Below, one piece after another: positions 50,414-62,769 of a stretch of DNA of 64,000 nucleotides. Within the stretch, counting starts at the first letter, position 1. Each line of letters opens with the position of its first letter. The DNA lies in NCBI GenBank assembly GCA_905331475.1, contig CAJNYU010001720.1:111427-175426 (forward strand), in the 5' to 3' direction. Below the pieces are notes generated by a model. The model made no database searches. It was not told the origin of the DNA and saw only the letters and a program-made list of their open reading frames with translations. Made by a program: the position numbers and the translations under genes. This DNA comes from Rotaria socialis (Eukaryota > Rotifera > Eurotatoria > Philodinida > Philodinidae).

Positions 50414-51100
50414 ATGATAAGACGACATTTAACTGGTATTCTTATCTGTGCTGGTATTGTTGTCTTGACTCTTTATCTACTAACTAGACATCAAACGGAT
50501 ACAATGGCAATGAAATTTTCAATTACAAACTTATGGAATTCAGTTCCTATTACTAATCATCGATCAGTTCAAATTAGCCTGTCTTCTACTAATGATAAAG
50601 ATCATCTTATTATTGAAATTGATGCACCATTTTTTAATGATCCTGCTCCTGTTTCATCACCATCGTCACCACCTGGTTCATATCCTGAATTATGGAATTA
50701 TGAAGTAGTCGAACTATTTTTCTTAGCATCCTCAACCAATCATTATCTGGAACTTGAGTTTTCTCCACACGGTCATTATTTGGTCCTTCTATTACTAGAT
50801 CGCCGAAAAGAATTAAAACAAATGGTACCTTTACCTTACTATAATGTTGAACGTCCTACATCTGATCGATGGATTGGTCGAGCCCATATTCCTCGTTCTT
50901 TATTTCCTGCTCATATTAATAGATTTAATGCTTATGCTATTCATGGTCAAGATGAGAAACGTACATATGAAGCATTGTATCCAGCAACAATTGATAATGA
51001 AAAACCTGATTTTCATCGACTGGAATTTTTTCAAGCATTCAATTTTGACTCATTATTAAACATAGGCGAACGCGATGGTGATCATTGGAATACAGACTAA
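50414..51100 (+). CDS. UPF0462 / C4orf33 family protein with N-terminal membrane anchor
   Basis: Intronless, 228 residues from the ATG at 50414; an in-frame GTG upstream at 50390 is not a credible eukaryotic start. Residues about 6-24 form a membrane segment or uncleaved signal anchor (GILICAGIVVLTLYLLT) after a basic MIRRH tip. The rest matches UPF0462: IDAPFFNDP, ELWNYEVVELFFL, YLELEFSPHGHYLVLLL, RFNAYAIHG, YEALYP and KPDFHRLEFFQAFNF. The fold is a carbohydrate-binding-like beta sandwich by family reputation, and the biochemical role is unknown. The human protein, as I recall it, begins near the domain start and has no such anchor, so location may differ here. An AATAAA lies near 51255. Confidence 0.85.
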   Translation: MIRRHLTGILICAGIVVLTLYLLTRHQTDTMAMKFSITNLWNSVPITNHRSVQISLSSTNDKDHLIIEIDAPFFNDPAPVSSPSSPPGSYPELWNYEVVELFFLASSTNHYLELEFSPHGHYLVLLLLDRRKELKQMVPLPYYNVERPTSDRWIGRAHIPRSLFPAHINRFNAYAIHGQDEKRTYEALYPATIDNEKPDFHRLEFFQAFNFDSLLNIGERDGDHWNTD

Positions 51101-52245
51101 TGTGTCAAACGTAGATGCACTTGTAACATAGAGAGAAAAAGAGAAAAGTGAAGTTGTTGAAGTGTGCGAACGAACGTTTATTGCATATTAAAAATTGATC
51201 ATATTTGTCTCAATGTTAAACTTTGAATTTTAACCGGAGTAAAGAGAAAAAGAAAATAAATCAATAGAACTTAGATTTCTCTTTTTTTTATAATTTTTGT
51301 TTTACAACGATATTTAGCATACGTAAAAGAAATGCCACCAAAGTAAGTCGAGTTAAAAGATAACTTTGAAATTTTTGAGCAAGTCTAAATAAAAGTAGCT
51401 TTTTCTTTTCTTCAAATATAATGAATACTATAAAAATGGTTTGTAACAGGAAATTTTGGGTCAGAGTTTGTAATGTAATACTTCTATTTATTATCTTACT
51501 CAAATAATGACTAATAAATGTGATTTCAAAGGTGATTTCTTCTGAATAGAAGAATATAGTCATGAAAATGCAAGAGTAGTTTAATTAGAAAGTAAAAGAA
51601 AAGAAACCATGTCAACAGATTCTGGTTGAATATTATTTAAATGAATTCTTCGTCATAAATATATGGATGTTTCTTGTCTTTTTTTCTGACATTTTCATAA
51701 TGAATACACGTCTAATTTAAGGAATATTCTTTTATTTTTTCGCTAAAGATTTAGATTTTAATTTGTAAAATGTGTTATTCATCTTTATTCAGGGCTCAAC
51801 ATCTTCGTAGAAGTTATTCGAAACGTTCATCATCATCTATTGTTAATGATGATTTGAGCGATGAAAAAGGTAACTAAATGTTCATATTGAAATAGAAGTG
51901 CAAAAATGAAAGTCGTTTCTTTGATTGATTCATATTTTCTTTTCCTTCCATTCTCTACTATTGACCTACTTGAAATAAAAAAAAGATTGGAATCATTTAA
52001 CACAAACAAAATCATTTCTCACTCACCTTGTTATTGACGTCGTTAACGACATGAAGATTGTCACTGTTCTCGTCGTCCATATAAACTTTTTTGTTTGCAC
52101 TTTTTTTCTTCCCTTCTGCTTTCTCTCCATCATTTTGCTTGAAACTTAATAACACATTTTCATTGAAAAGTTTTCTTTAACAAGTTTCTTTCATTCAAGT
52201 TTCCTCTACTATTTGTCTACTTTTCTTTACAAAACTCATTATGAA
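51101..52245. other. intergenic UPF0462-LRRC71, with a possible alternative first exon
   Basis: AT-rich 1.1 kb. At 51770-51869 an ATG-led 33-codon segment (MCYSSLFRAQHLRR start, Ser-rich middle) ends at a good donor (GTAACT). It could be an upstream exon of LRRC71, but no downstream acceptor joins it to the LRRC71 frame, so I leave it out of the gene model. Confidence 0.35.
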
Positions 52246-54822
52246 ATGACAACCAAAGGAGCTCGTATCAAATCTACAACAAGTACTGCTCCAACTAGCA
52301 CTGTAAAAAAGACAGACACAGGTATTGGTTAATTATTCATAAAAGAGGAAAAAAATCTTTTGAATTTATTTTATTGTTTATATAATAGAAAACGTAGTTG
52401 ATTCTTTTCTTTTTTATTTTCATTTTTAATTAACTAGTTGAACCATACCATTGCAAAGGCAAATTTTTGGAAGACTTCGATGCACTATGTAGACAAGCTC
52501 AAATAACATATATTGTGCCTGTTGTACCACGACCGCATCCACCAGGAACTCCAGTGGTAGTATCGTCTATAGCTGATACAAAAGATAAAACAGCACCTAA
52601 AATAGCTAAAAATGCAACAAATAAAGAGCGTGAAGCTAATGCTCAACAGCAGCAACTGCAACAAAGTGAAGTTGATATTGGAGAAATTTCGCATGGTTAG
52701 TAGATTTTAAAGAAAAGAACAACAAATTTAATAAAACAAATCTTTTCCTATAGAGGATTCTCTACCAAAAACATACTCACTTCGTGATAATCTTGAATAT
52801 TTTAAACCAAAAATTCAAATTGAAATGGACAATCCAGAAAAACAAGATACTCTTACAGAAATTCTTATTCGTGCATGGAAAATTGATCGTGCAACACTAG
52901 ATATATTTACTCAATCGTTTCCTACGCTTGAACGTTTGCATACTCTTCATTTTTGGCATACAGGTTTAACAGACGATACACTTAAACAATTAGCTTCTAT
53001 TCTACCGAAATGTCCTAGTATTCGTACACTTATTCTTGATGCTAATCCAATACCGTTCGAACATTACGAAGTTCTTTTAACCGATGAAAACTCACCAGTT
53101 ATTAGTTTATCTCTTCGACATTGTCAAATAACAGAACGTGGTGCTTCTTTAATAGGTCAAGGTTTAGGAAATGAACGTCGCCAAAATAAAAAATTACAAA
53201 CACTTAATTTAGCTTATAATTCATTAGGTGATAGTGGTGCTGAACATATTGCACGAAGTTTAAAATTCAATCGTAGTTTACTTGTATTAAATTTAAGTTC
53301 AAATGATATTAGTGATCAAGGTGTACAAAAACTTGCTGAAGTTTTAAGTAAATTTCCTTTAACAGAAGATGAATTAATTTATCGTAGAAAACTATTACTT
53401 CATTCATCGATATCTGAAAGTGCCGTGAGTCTTCCATCAGCTAGACGTCATCTCAATGATCGACGTGCTTCATCGACTTCAAGCCCAACAGTTCCTGGAA
53501 GAAAACGATCTGGTGTTACTTCGACAACTGCACCATCGAAAGGAAAAGTTCCCGGTGGTGGTGCTGCTACAGGAAAAGTTTGTTTCATTGAATTATTTCG
53601 TTCATCGTTTTATATTGATTTTCTTATAGGCTGATACAAAAGAAACTCCTAAAGCACCGAAAAAAGATGATAAAACAGCTAAAAAAGCTGCTACAATCGC
53701 TGAAACCAAACCTACTAAAGCTGGTGCTGGTAAACAAAGTTCAGACAAACTTGGAAAAACACTTGGCAATCAAAAAAGTTCTGGTCGAGATGTTGGAAAT
53801 CGTTCAGCAGCACATAGCGACACTGATGTAAGTTATTTGTTAACTTCATTTGCTGATTTTCATTTAAAATTTTTATATGAATTTTTCATTAGAATGATGA
53901 TAAGGTTTGTCTTTTAAATATGTTCACTGATGTTATATATTCTATACAAAAATGATATTCATACGTTCACATAACTCGATTAGCAGACACAAATGCAATC
54001 ATTCGTTTTTATTTTAGTTTATTATTAATGATGGAATGCCATTACTTGATCATAATGCTGAGTTATTACATGATGATCTGGTTTTACCAGGAAATAGATG
54101 TTTACTTAGTTTAAATTTGTCAAGTAAAAAAAATTTGATTATTTTAGTTTTTTTTCGTAAAATAAAAACAACTTCTTTATTTTTCATAATTCAACAGAGA
54201 ATCAAATAACTGACACAGGTGTACAATATATTCTTAAAGCCATTCAATATCAAGAAATGTTTATAAAATTAAATATTTCAACACGAAATCTATCATCATC
54301 CTCAGCATCTGCTGTTCCTAGTCAAGGTCTTTTTCGACTTGAACTACAAGTGAATTAAATCGATTCAATGAAAATTTATATATAAAAACATGGTTTGTTT
54401 TGTTTTGCTATTGTTTTCTTCTTCTAGAGAAATGACTTTAATCTTAATGAATGTGAAGCACACGAAAAAATTCAAACATTATTAAAAAATCGCCGCGAGC
54501 CAATTTTCAAAAGCAAAGAAAATCAAGATGAAACATCAACCGGTGGAAGAGACACGGTCGGAACTCCACATGCAAAATCACGCCAAGGTTTGAGTTTGCT
54601 ACACATAAAAATAGTTATAACTAATCTTTAAAAAGAATCTATAAGAGAAACAGAACATGGTAAAAACAAAACACTAACGCTCACGAATATCACGAATGAA
54701 ATGAGACACAATGTTTTCGGTTTCTTTTTGTTTGCGTCTGGTCACTTAATGATTCTTATTTATTTCTTATATTATTAAATATTGGCCTTTTTTCTTTTTT
54801 TGTAGGGATGAAACAACATTGA
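52246..54822 (+). CDS. LRRC71: Leucine-rich repeat protein LRRC71
   Basis: Nine exons: 52246-52321, 52438-52695, 52754-53577, 53630-53827, 53893-53904, 54018-54123, 54198-54349, 54428-54587, 54806-54822, joining to 600 residues. A Lys/Thr-rich start leads to a conserved segment (EILIRAWKIDRATLDIF, LHFWHTGLTDDTL) and ribonuclease-inhibitor-type leucine-rich repeats (LSLRHCQITERGASLIGQ, LNLAYNSLGDSGAEHIA, LNLSSNDISDQGVQKLAE). LTEDELIYRRKLLL follows, a signature I associate with LRRC71, then a long Lys/Ala/Thr-rich basic linker, a further repeat (LNLSKNQITDTG) and a charged tail. Exon 5 is a 12 nt microexon. LRRC71 is linked to cilia or sperm tail in other animals by expression; its molecular role is unclear. 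ATGAAATGA just upstream overlaps the start as a minimal upstream frame. Confidence 0.85.
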
Positions 54823-55098
54823 ACAAACACTTGTGCGACCAGCTTTCGTGATAATCTCAAAAATTCATTCAATTTCGATTTGAGGACTATCACAAGAACT
54901 GGCCACAAATTCAATTTAACAACAAGCGTTTTCATCTTTTACACTTACTATTTCGCAAAACTTCATCTGTTGTTCGTCGTCGCATTTTCGTTTATCACCC
55001 TTCTCTCTGTCTTTCTCATGATATATTTATTCTTCACCACACGCATACAAAGCAAAAGAGAGTCTTATCTTAAGTGCACAACAGCCTCTCTCGTCTTA

Positions 55099-55136
55099 CT
55101 CTCTCTCTCTCTCTCTATTTGTCTCTCTCTCTCTCT
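55099..55136. repeat. interrupted (CT)n microsatellite
   Basis: CT run broken once by ATTTG, in the LRRC71 3' flank. It creates a Ser-Leu repeat in one frame. Confidence 0.85.
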
Positions 55137-56483
55137 GTGTATGATTGCGATGACAGTCAGCCTCTTCTTTCTCGCCGTTTAGCCTTCGCCTTTTTTTTTC
55201 TTATAGATATACACAAAATGAAAAAGTGTATGTGTATGTGACTGTTGGTTTTCAGGATGAAAACGAACGGAATGTTTGTTTCATGTATGAGAAATATTTG
55301 ATTCTTTCGGAGAGAAAAAAGAAACGTCGTGCAATGTAGGTATGCTCTTAAAATGAAGAAAGAAAAAGAAAGAAAAAAAAATGATAATTCATGAAGATAA
55401 CAACTATTACCAACACAGGTGATCTATTTACTTTTCCTGTTACATATGAATATAGCTGAGTTGATAGCAAGAGAATTATATCATAAAATTTACAAGTCTC
55501 TTCAAACAACAAAGACTATTTATGTGTAAGAAAATGAAAAGAAATAGTTTTATTATATTTGTTTATTAAGACAAATCACTTGATCTACATCAGATAAGCA
55601 TATATGATGCCTTATTAAATACTATTAAATTTATTTCAGCAGAATGATGTAAATTACAGACCAATAAAGATATAATAGACTAAACATCGTCTAATTCTTC
55701 ACATTTCAATAGATTGAATGGAACAAATAAATCTTATCTTTCCTTTTTTCTTTTTCTTTTTATCTGAAACTCGTTAGTACGAAAGAGAAAGTACATTACG
55801 AGAAATTTCTGTTTTTTTTTATCCTATTTTATTAAGCATAAACGATAAATTTTATTGAGCATGAGTCGATGAGAAATTTATTACACGAAAATCGCTTCTT
55901 ATTTTTATTTTCTTTCTCAGCACAATATAAAAATTTATCAAGAAGTTTACATGTCGTCATCTGTTTATCGCTTGATACTTTTTTCGATGACATAATTATT
56001 ATTATTATTACTAGTTGAGTTTCTATTCTAAAAGTTATCGGTTTAAAGATAAACGGTATGGTTCAGATATTTTTATTAGTCAACTTTTCTGATAAAAAGT
56101 TGCTTGTTTTTCTGTCATTGTTATCACCAAGCAATCATTGTGATCGTATATGTGCCTGTTACCCATGTAGTCATATTGTCAGTCACAAGCACGAGACATT
56201 ATTCCATCTGTTGGAGGTGTTGCAAAAGATTCTATGTTCGTATTACGAACAGGCACACGATTTTCAAGCATAAAATGATCTGAAAATTAATAGATCGATG
56301 TGTTTGTTATTCGTGTCAATAATAGTTTTTTTTTGAATGATCAACCTGTTATTGATTGATTATGTTGGCTAGAAGCATATGTAATTTGAACAACAATATA
56401 ATTATCCATATCGTCAACGTAGTTTATTTCGGTAGATCCTAAAGAAAGCAAATGGCATTTTGACTAGATGTACGCAGAATATT

Positions 56484-57165
56484 TCGTCATTTTACGACAC
56501 GATAATCTCGAAAACGATAAATTAGAAGCGAGTCATTTCAACGCAAGATTAAAGTATTAAAATTAAAATAGCGCTATTCAAATCTCATTCGTTTAAAAAC
56601 TCATTCGAACGTCTAGTTACATTATAGACAAGCAACTTATAATTAAAATGACGTCATCAACAGATGGCAGCCAATAGTCTATTCGTTTACAGCTGATCTA
56701 ATATGATGAATCATGAAAGCAATTAAAGGTTTCATCAAACTCGTTCACTATGATGATGTCGATAAACTTGCATAGAATATTCGTAGTGATAAATTTAACT
56801 AGGCTTCTTTACAATTATTAATGCGATGCGAAGCATAGCATTTATGTAGTCAGTCGCGTGCTTTCTTTTGCTTTTGCTTTCTCGACGTACGCATCTTTTT
56901 TATCATTTTGTGACCCGATGATCTCGAGTGCCGAAAATCATAGAAAACTCATTGAAACGGTAAATGAAAGTATCGAGATCGAACTTCTGACATCTTTTTT
57001 CTATTCTTTAATCTAATATTCTGTTCACTGACAAATGTGGTTCGAAAATGACGAAAATGAAAGAAATCTGTTGCGAGATAATTAAAGTGACCTCATGAAC
57101 ATATGTTAGCCACTATAGTCTATTCGTTTACAGCTGATCTAAGATAATGAATCATGGAAATAATT
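56484..57165. repeat. diverged direct repeat, two copies about 440 bp apart
   Basis: Copy 1 (56484-56730) and copy 2 (56903-57165) share an order of motifs: TTTTACGACACGAT / TTTTGTGACCCGAT, then TGACGTCATCAACA / TGACCTCATGAACA, then TAGTCTATTCGTTTACAGCT followed by GATCTAA and AATCATG. Divergence suggests an old duplication or two copies of one dispersed element. Confidence 0.6.
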
Positions 57166-59611
57166 AATCGATCAATCGAAATCGACCCTTAAGAATGTAT
57201 CGCTTAGTAAGAATTGAGTTTTCTCAGTGATGAATTTCATCATGTCGACATAAAAAGTATTCAAGATTTCTCTGAATTGAAGATTTTTCGTGAAGATTCG
57301 ATTCGAGCTTCGCATCGCATTCGTATTCGAGTGAAACTTGAATACCATCTAGTTTGAAATTATGTTTCAGAATTAGTAGACACGAAAGAAACGACGAAAA
57401 GAAGAACAATAGAAAGTTTGACTGCTAGAACGACTTTAACTAATCGTCAACTCTATCATTCATGTTGTATCTGATTCTCGATTTTTTCGAAAAATTCAGC
57501 TCGTACGCTTTGCACCGCATTTCGTACTAGAGTAAAATTTGAATATCATATAGTTTCATTTTGTTTTCAATGTTTGGCTAACGTAAGATTAGAATATGAT
57601 GGAATTGAAACTTGCGATGGATGTGAAAAATTAAGTTGGATCAGTTCATCATCAAAATGTAGTACAAAAAGTTAATGATAAAATAATTTAATTTGGCGAA
57701 AATGAACAAGATGAAATCCATCGTTATGATGATTTAAATTGCCTACTTTAAGACTTACATCAGGTAACGAAAGAATTTCAGTTTCTTTGCTAACTTATGA
57801 ATCATAACTAATACATATTTCCTATTGATGTATCTTCGATACAAAAAAAAATAATTACAAATACTTGAATGCATACATGAATGTAACTTGTTGCAGAACT
57901 TTTAAAGAACTTTAAAAAAAAAGCTAATTGGTCACTATCAGTATTTGAACTTAACCTTTAGGATACGATTCAGTTAAATTTTTTTTGAAGACCATGCCAT
58001 AATTGACATGCAACTGAAATAAAGCAATATATTGAATTTGTTTTGCATTTTCGAAGACTATTGAGTTCAATTTTGACATGCTGAAAAAGAATCATAAAAT
58101 AACTGTGAGAATGTACGATATACTCATGGAAGTTTAAAGGAAGAAGTACGAAATGGTTTGAGATATTTAAACAAGAATCTCAGCATTTACAGTTTAGATG
58201 TTGCAGACCTTCAATTTGTTAGAGAATAAAGATTTTGATCTCCTTGTTTCCATTTCATAGTATAAAGATGAATGGAACCTGATTCGTTTTAAATACATAA
58301 GTCCATGAATGAGCTTTCTAGAATTTTTCTTTGCAATAAGAAAGTTCTCTCCTAATCCTTTGAGTATCTGAAAAAGAGACTCATATACAACTTTTCAAGA
58401 AACACTAGCAACTCTGTTTTAGATGTTCTTTAATTATCGTAAGAAACTATTATGATTTTTGAGAAATAGGTACAGAAGCTGAAGTTGAAACCAAGGAAGA
58501 TTCGATAGTATAGTTTTATCGATAGAATAAAATTGAAAATAAGCCACTAACGATGTAAAATTCTGAGTAAAAAATAACGTAAATATTGACAAAGAAATAA
58601 ATTGGTTTTATTGCATCTAAGAGAACTGCGAACAAAAACTTCTTTTTCTCAAGCCATTTCGTGTATAAACAAAAATTTTTTTTTTTAAATCAATACTATA
58701 TTCTGTTTGCATAACATCACATGCGCCGTAAGTAGAAACATGCGCAACCAGAAGTTGAAGATTTATCAAGATCACTATTACGATTACTGGCAGCAATTAT
58801 TTCGCGGTAAAACTTAAATATATAGTTCATTCCACTATATTATTAAGCGAATCATCATATTAATCATATTATATTATAGAACAGATGACAAAAACAAAGC
58901 ATCATTCATCGAAGAAATTTAACAAAAGAATGAGTATGTAAGCTGAGTCATTTCCCTTTAATTACTAATGACCAAAACCATCAAAGATAGAACTTATTAG
59001 AGTTGAAACAAATGAAAATTTGAAATATATTGACTTTTTGTTTGTTCTATTTCGATATTGAGACACTAGTGAGCCATAGGATTTCGAATACAAGACAAAC
59101 TGTAATCTACTAGACACTGATTTTCGATTATACAAATGTATTTAGACTCCAGGATGTTGATCAAAATTTTGATTACACAAGAAAAGAAACATATCGAGAG
59201 AACAATTTTAAGTGCTCCATTGGATTCAAGCCAATCTGAATGAAAGTTTCGAATGGTAAGTTTGATTTTGATTGTCTCAAACTTCACTCAATGATCGATT
59301 TTGAAATGTAGCTATTTATTATTAAAGTGTTCAACCAATTCTGAAATAGTTCAATGATTTTTACCAGATACATGTATAAATGTCCTTTATTAACGATGTA
59401 TATTTGCTTGGAATTTCTTCATAGTATCTGACTCATTCTAATTATTATTAATTCCTTGCCATAAACATAATTTTCAAAACTTTCATTAAATCTATGCGGA
59501 AAATTTTTAGACAGTTTCTTTATGCAATCTAAATAGTAAAAAGATGTTATCAATCTCGAGATAAACCACTTGAAAGTACAGGTACTCAATCAAAATTAGA
59601 AGTATTTTTAG

Positions 59612-60258
59612 TGCAGTACTTTTCAGTATATTTTAATTTTCTCCCAAGTTATAATAGTTATCGCTGAGAGTTTTTCACCAAAGATACTATCGACTACGGG
59701 CTATCTTTTGTGACTTTTAAAAGTACTATATCCAAGAATAAGTTTTGATTCGCACCATATTTAATTTTCAAAAACCATGCCCACGCACTTTGGGCAACTT
59801 AGTCGGATCAGTGAGATCATATCCATTGAAAGTACTCTCGTTTGAAAGGGCACATCAAAATGCATCGCATGATGTTCTCAGAAGATTGGCAGATTAAATT
59901 TTAGCTTAGAAAAAGTTTCAACTTTTTCATCAAAATTCCCACCTGTAAAACAATTGACATGTCCAACATTTGTATTCTTTCATTAGTAGTAACTAGCGTT
60001 TTCTGGAAACTAACAACATAATTTGATAGCACTTAAAATTCTCTACAAATTCATATACGAACATCTGGTGTTACATCTTTTTGTTAAGAAAACTTCTTGC
60101 ACAATAAAGATGCTTTTCTTCTCGAATTCTGCTAAATAGAGATTTTGTATTCTTTTTTTTCAATTTCTCATCCATATTTGAATAGAAAACACAAATTATT
60201 TCAAAATCAAATACAAAGCGTAATAGAGCGTGAAATTCTCTATCAGGGTACACACTAG
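59612..60258 (+). repeat. left long inverted repeat of the 3.8 kb element
   Basis: Pairs with 62770-63415. Contains on the minus strand (60253-60071) a 60-codon frame ending FLNKKM that is similar to the one in the opposite arm. Confidence 0.8.
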
Positions 60259-60768
60259 AAATTGAATAGCATCAAATTAAAAATATCAATTGACTCTAGT
60301 CGAACCTCCTTGCTCATGCGCATCAGTTTCTTGAAGTTGTGGAGGAAGAAAATCATGTGCTATGGACAGATCTTAAGGTCTCCACAGACCAAAAGCAAGA
60401 AAACAAAAGTTCACTTAGGGAAGGCTAATGATTTGGTAGAGGGGCGCAACAGGCATATACAGAGTTTTCTGAAAAACGTGATCAATATGATAGAATATGC
60501 CAACTGCTGAATATTTTTAACCGCGTAATCATTCTCTGAAGTAAAACATATCAGTTTCCTCTCAAAACATATCGGTTTCTTCGCAATATGTTATTACATA
60601 AGCGATGGATGGAGTATGACAGTCTGAAATAGATACACGAGAAGCGTGGTAAAAAAACTCCTATATAACCGTCGCGCGCAGTATTGAGAAACATTTGTCT
60701 TGAAATGGCTATTGTTTATATAAAAAAAGGCTTAATGTTTCTTTTTGTGTTGAAGGCCAGTAAAAAAT

Positions 60769-61560
60769 AGCACGATATTCGAGTATCTCCAGTCCCAATT
60801 CGCTCTTTGACCTATGTTGGTTCTATATCAGGTTTGATTCAATAGAGAATTTCTACCTATAGCAAATGGGAATAAATTCAAGGAATACTCACTTTTCCCC
60901 ATTGAACTCATAATGCATTAAAAACTATTATCAGCCCAAATTCGCTGTGAAAACTGTATTGGATCTGAAACCTATTTTATTCAATGTAGACTTTTATTTT
61001 CAACCGCACGGTATCATTTTAGACGGTATCATCGGACAAAAATTATGAGCTGGGTGAGCACCTGGGTGTGGATATATATGGGTGTGAATTTGATGAGATA
61101 CGCGGTTACAATAGATTATCTGCAATACTTTCCGACTTATTTCAAAATTTGGTGGTATTGCTTTGTCATTCCAAATATGAAACATTCTCACACACGGTCA
61201 CACTCAGATATATATATACACCTACACCCATCTATCCACCCAGCTCATTATTTTTTGGCTGATTACCTCATCTAAAATGATACTATACAGTAAAAATGAA
61301 ATTATACATCGAATAAGGAGAGTTTCAGATCCAATACAGGTCTCAAAGCGAATTTGTACAGAAATAGATTTTATGTATTATGAATTCAATGGGAAAAAGT
61401 GAGTAGTTCTCGAATAAACCCTATTGTCTGCCGAATGACCTACCCTTCCTCGAATTTATTCCGACTCGCTAGCGGAAGAAATTCTCTATCGAACACAACC
61501 TTGTAGACCCAACACATATTAGAAAGCAAATCGAGACTGGAATTACTCGAATATTGTGCT
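60769..61560. repeat. nested foldback element, 792 bp
   Basis: Left arm about 60769-61087 and right arm about 61192-61560 mirror each other: AGCACGATATTCGAGTA against the reverse of TACTCGAATATTGTGCT, then AATAGAGAATTTCT, ACTCACTTTTCCCCATTGAA, AAATTCGCT, GGATCTGAAAC, TATCATTTTAGA and ATGAGCTGGGTG in the same order. The inner arms end in GGGTGTG-type G-rich text like the minisatellite near 45.1 kb. Loop about 100 bp. No coding capacity. Confidence 0.8.
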
Positions 61561-62769
61561 CAGTTAACGTACGTTGTGTTTTGATCTATCCGTTGAAGCG
61601 GCCATGCGATAATATATGTTTTACGTTTGATCGATGCTGAATAAACCGTTGCTTTAAGATTAATAGGCTATTTGTTCTCAAATTTTTTTGATACGCCAAC
61701 TATTTTAGCTAGGATAATTGAACATGCAGGTTTTATAATTCTAACTTTGCATCATTTACTTCATGGGAAAACCTCTCGATTAGCATCTGATTTTCTTTTC
61801 ACGATGAAGTCTGTTTTATTCTAGAGATTCTGTTGGTAACTGTTTCTTTGAATCTACATAATTATGTTTGTTGACGAGCACCTAATGTATGCTTTCAGTG
61901 AATATTGCCTATATGATGAAATAGCTTCTTGTAGTTCTCATATGTCTCAAATTAGGTAAAAATCTTATCATCAGCCGAACCCTTCGCGTTATATTTCTTC
62001 TGGCTTTGCCGATTTGTTTCCGGACGTTATATATTTAGTTGATTTAAAGAATAGTATCGTGCCGTATTTCATACAAGTTGGTGTTATTCACAGATAAAAC
62101 TAAGGATCATATGACATTTCTGAATGCAGTTTAATTCTTCATCGATTAACACGTTTTATTGATATTGAAAAAGTCTTTCTCAAAATATATAAGATTTCCG
62201 CGTCTTCATTTTCCTTCGAAAGACATAGCAAAATTCAAGTTTATTATCGTTTATTTTCACTATCTATGAATTTTGTTGGATGCTTCCGTACATACGCATC
62301 TGGTATAGGACGGAGAGATAGTGATCATTGCTCACATATAGATCACAATGAGTCTTTCCACATAGTTAAGGAGAGAAAAACAAAGCTATCAGCATACAAT
62401 CGTGCTGCACAATTTTATCCGATCCAGCAACATAAATAAATTTCCGACGGTGATCGTTTTTGTACAATGCATCGCATGAAAATGTATTCAGTAATAGGAT
62501 TTCAAAAATCAACAGGTTAAGAATCGAACTCTTTTCTGCAGCCGATTTCAATGAAATCGAAATCGACAAGAGTCGTGACAGTAACCGTACAAATAAATTG
62601 CTCATATGATTAGGTCATGTTGAACAGGATGAACGTCTCTCGAAACAGCAGCATTTTCTCAATTTCAAAAAACTAATCATTGATAAAAATATTTAGTTAT
62701 TTCTTGCAGCTTTTGATATTTTTACAAATTTCAACTTCTACCTTTCTCATATATCACAATTCCGTTTTT

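Larger units (their letters stand above)
54823..59611. other. intergenic, 4.8 kb, with duplicated blocks
   Basis: LRRC71 3' flank, then AT-rich sequence. CT tracts at 55099-55136. Two related blocks at about 56484-56730 and 56903-57165 share text such as TAGTCTATTCGTTTACAGCT. A further loosely repeated segment appears at about 57290-57365 and 57480-57570. No protein similarity was recognised. Confidence 0.5.

Noticed and set aside
54880..55182. 100-codon frame after LRRC71
   Set aside because: Reads through CT microsatellites in the 3' flank; Ser-Leu repeats are artefacts.
60262..60510. 82-codon basic frame inside the 3.8 kb element
   Set aside because: Starts at a non-ATG codon, no recognisable transposase or RT motif; kept only as part of the element.
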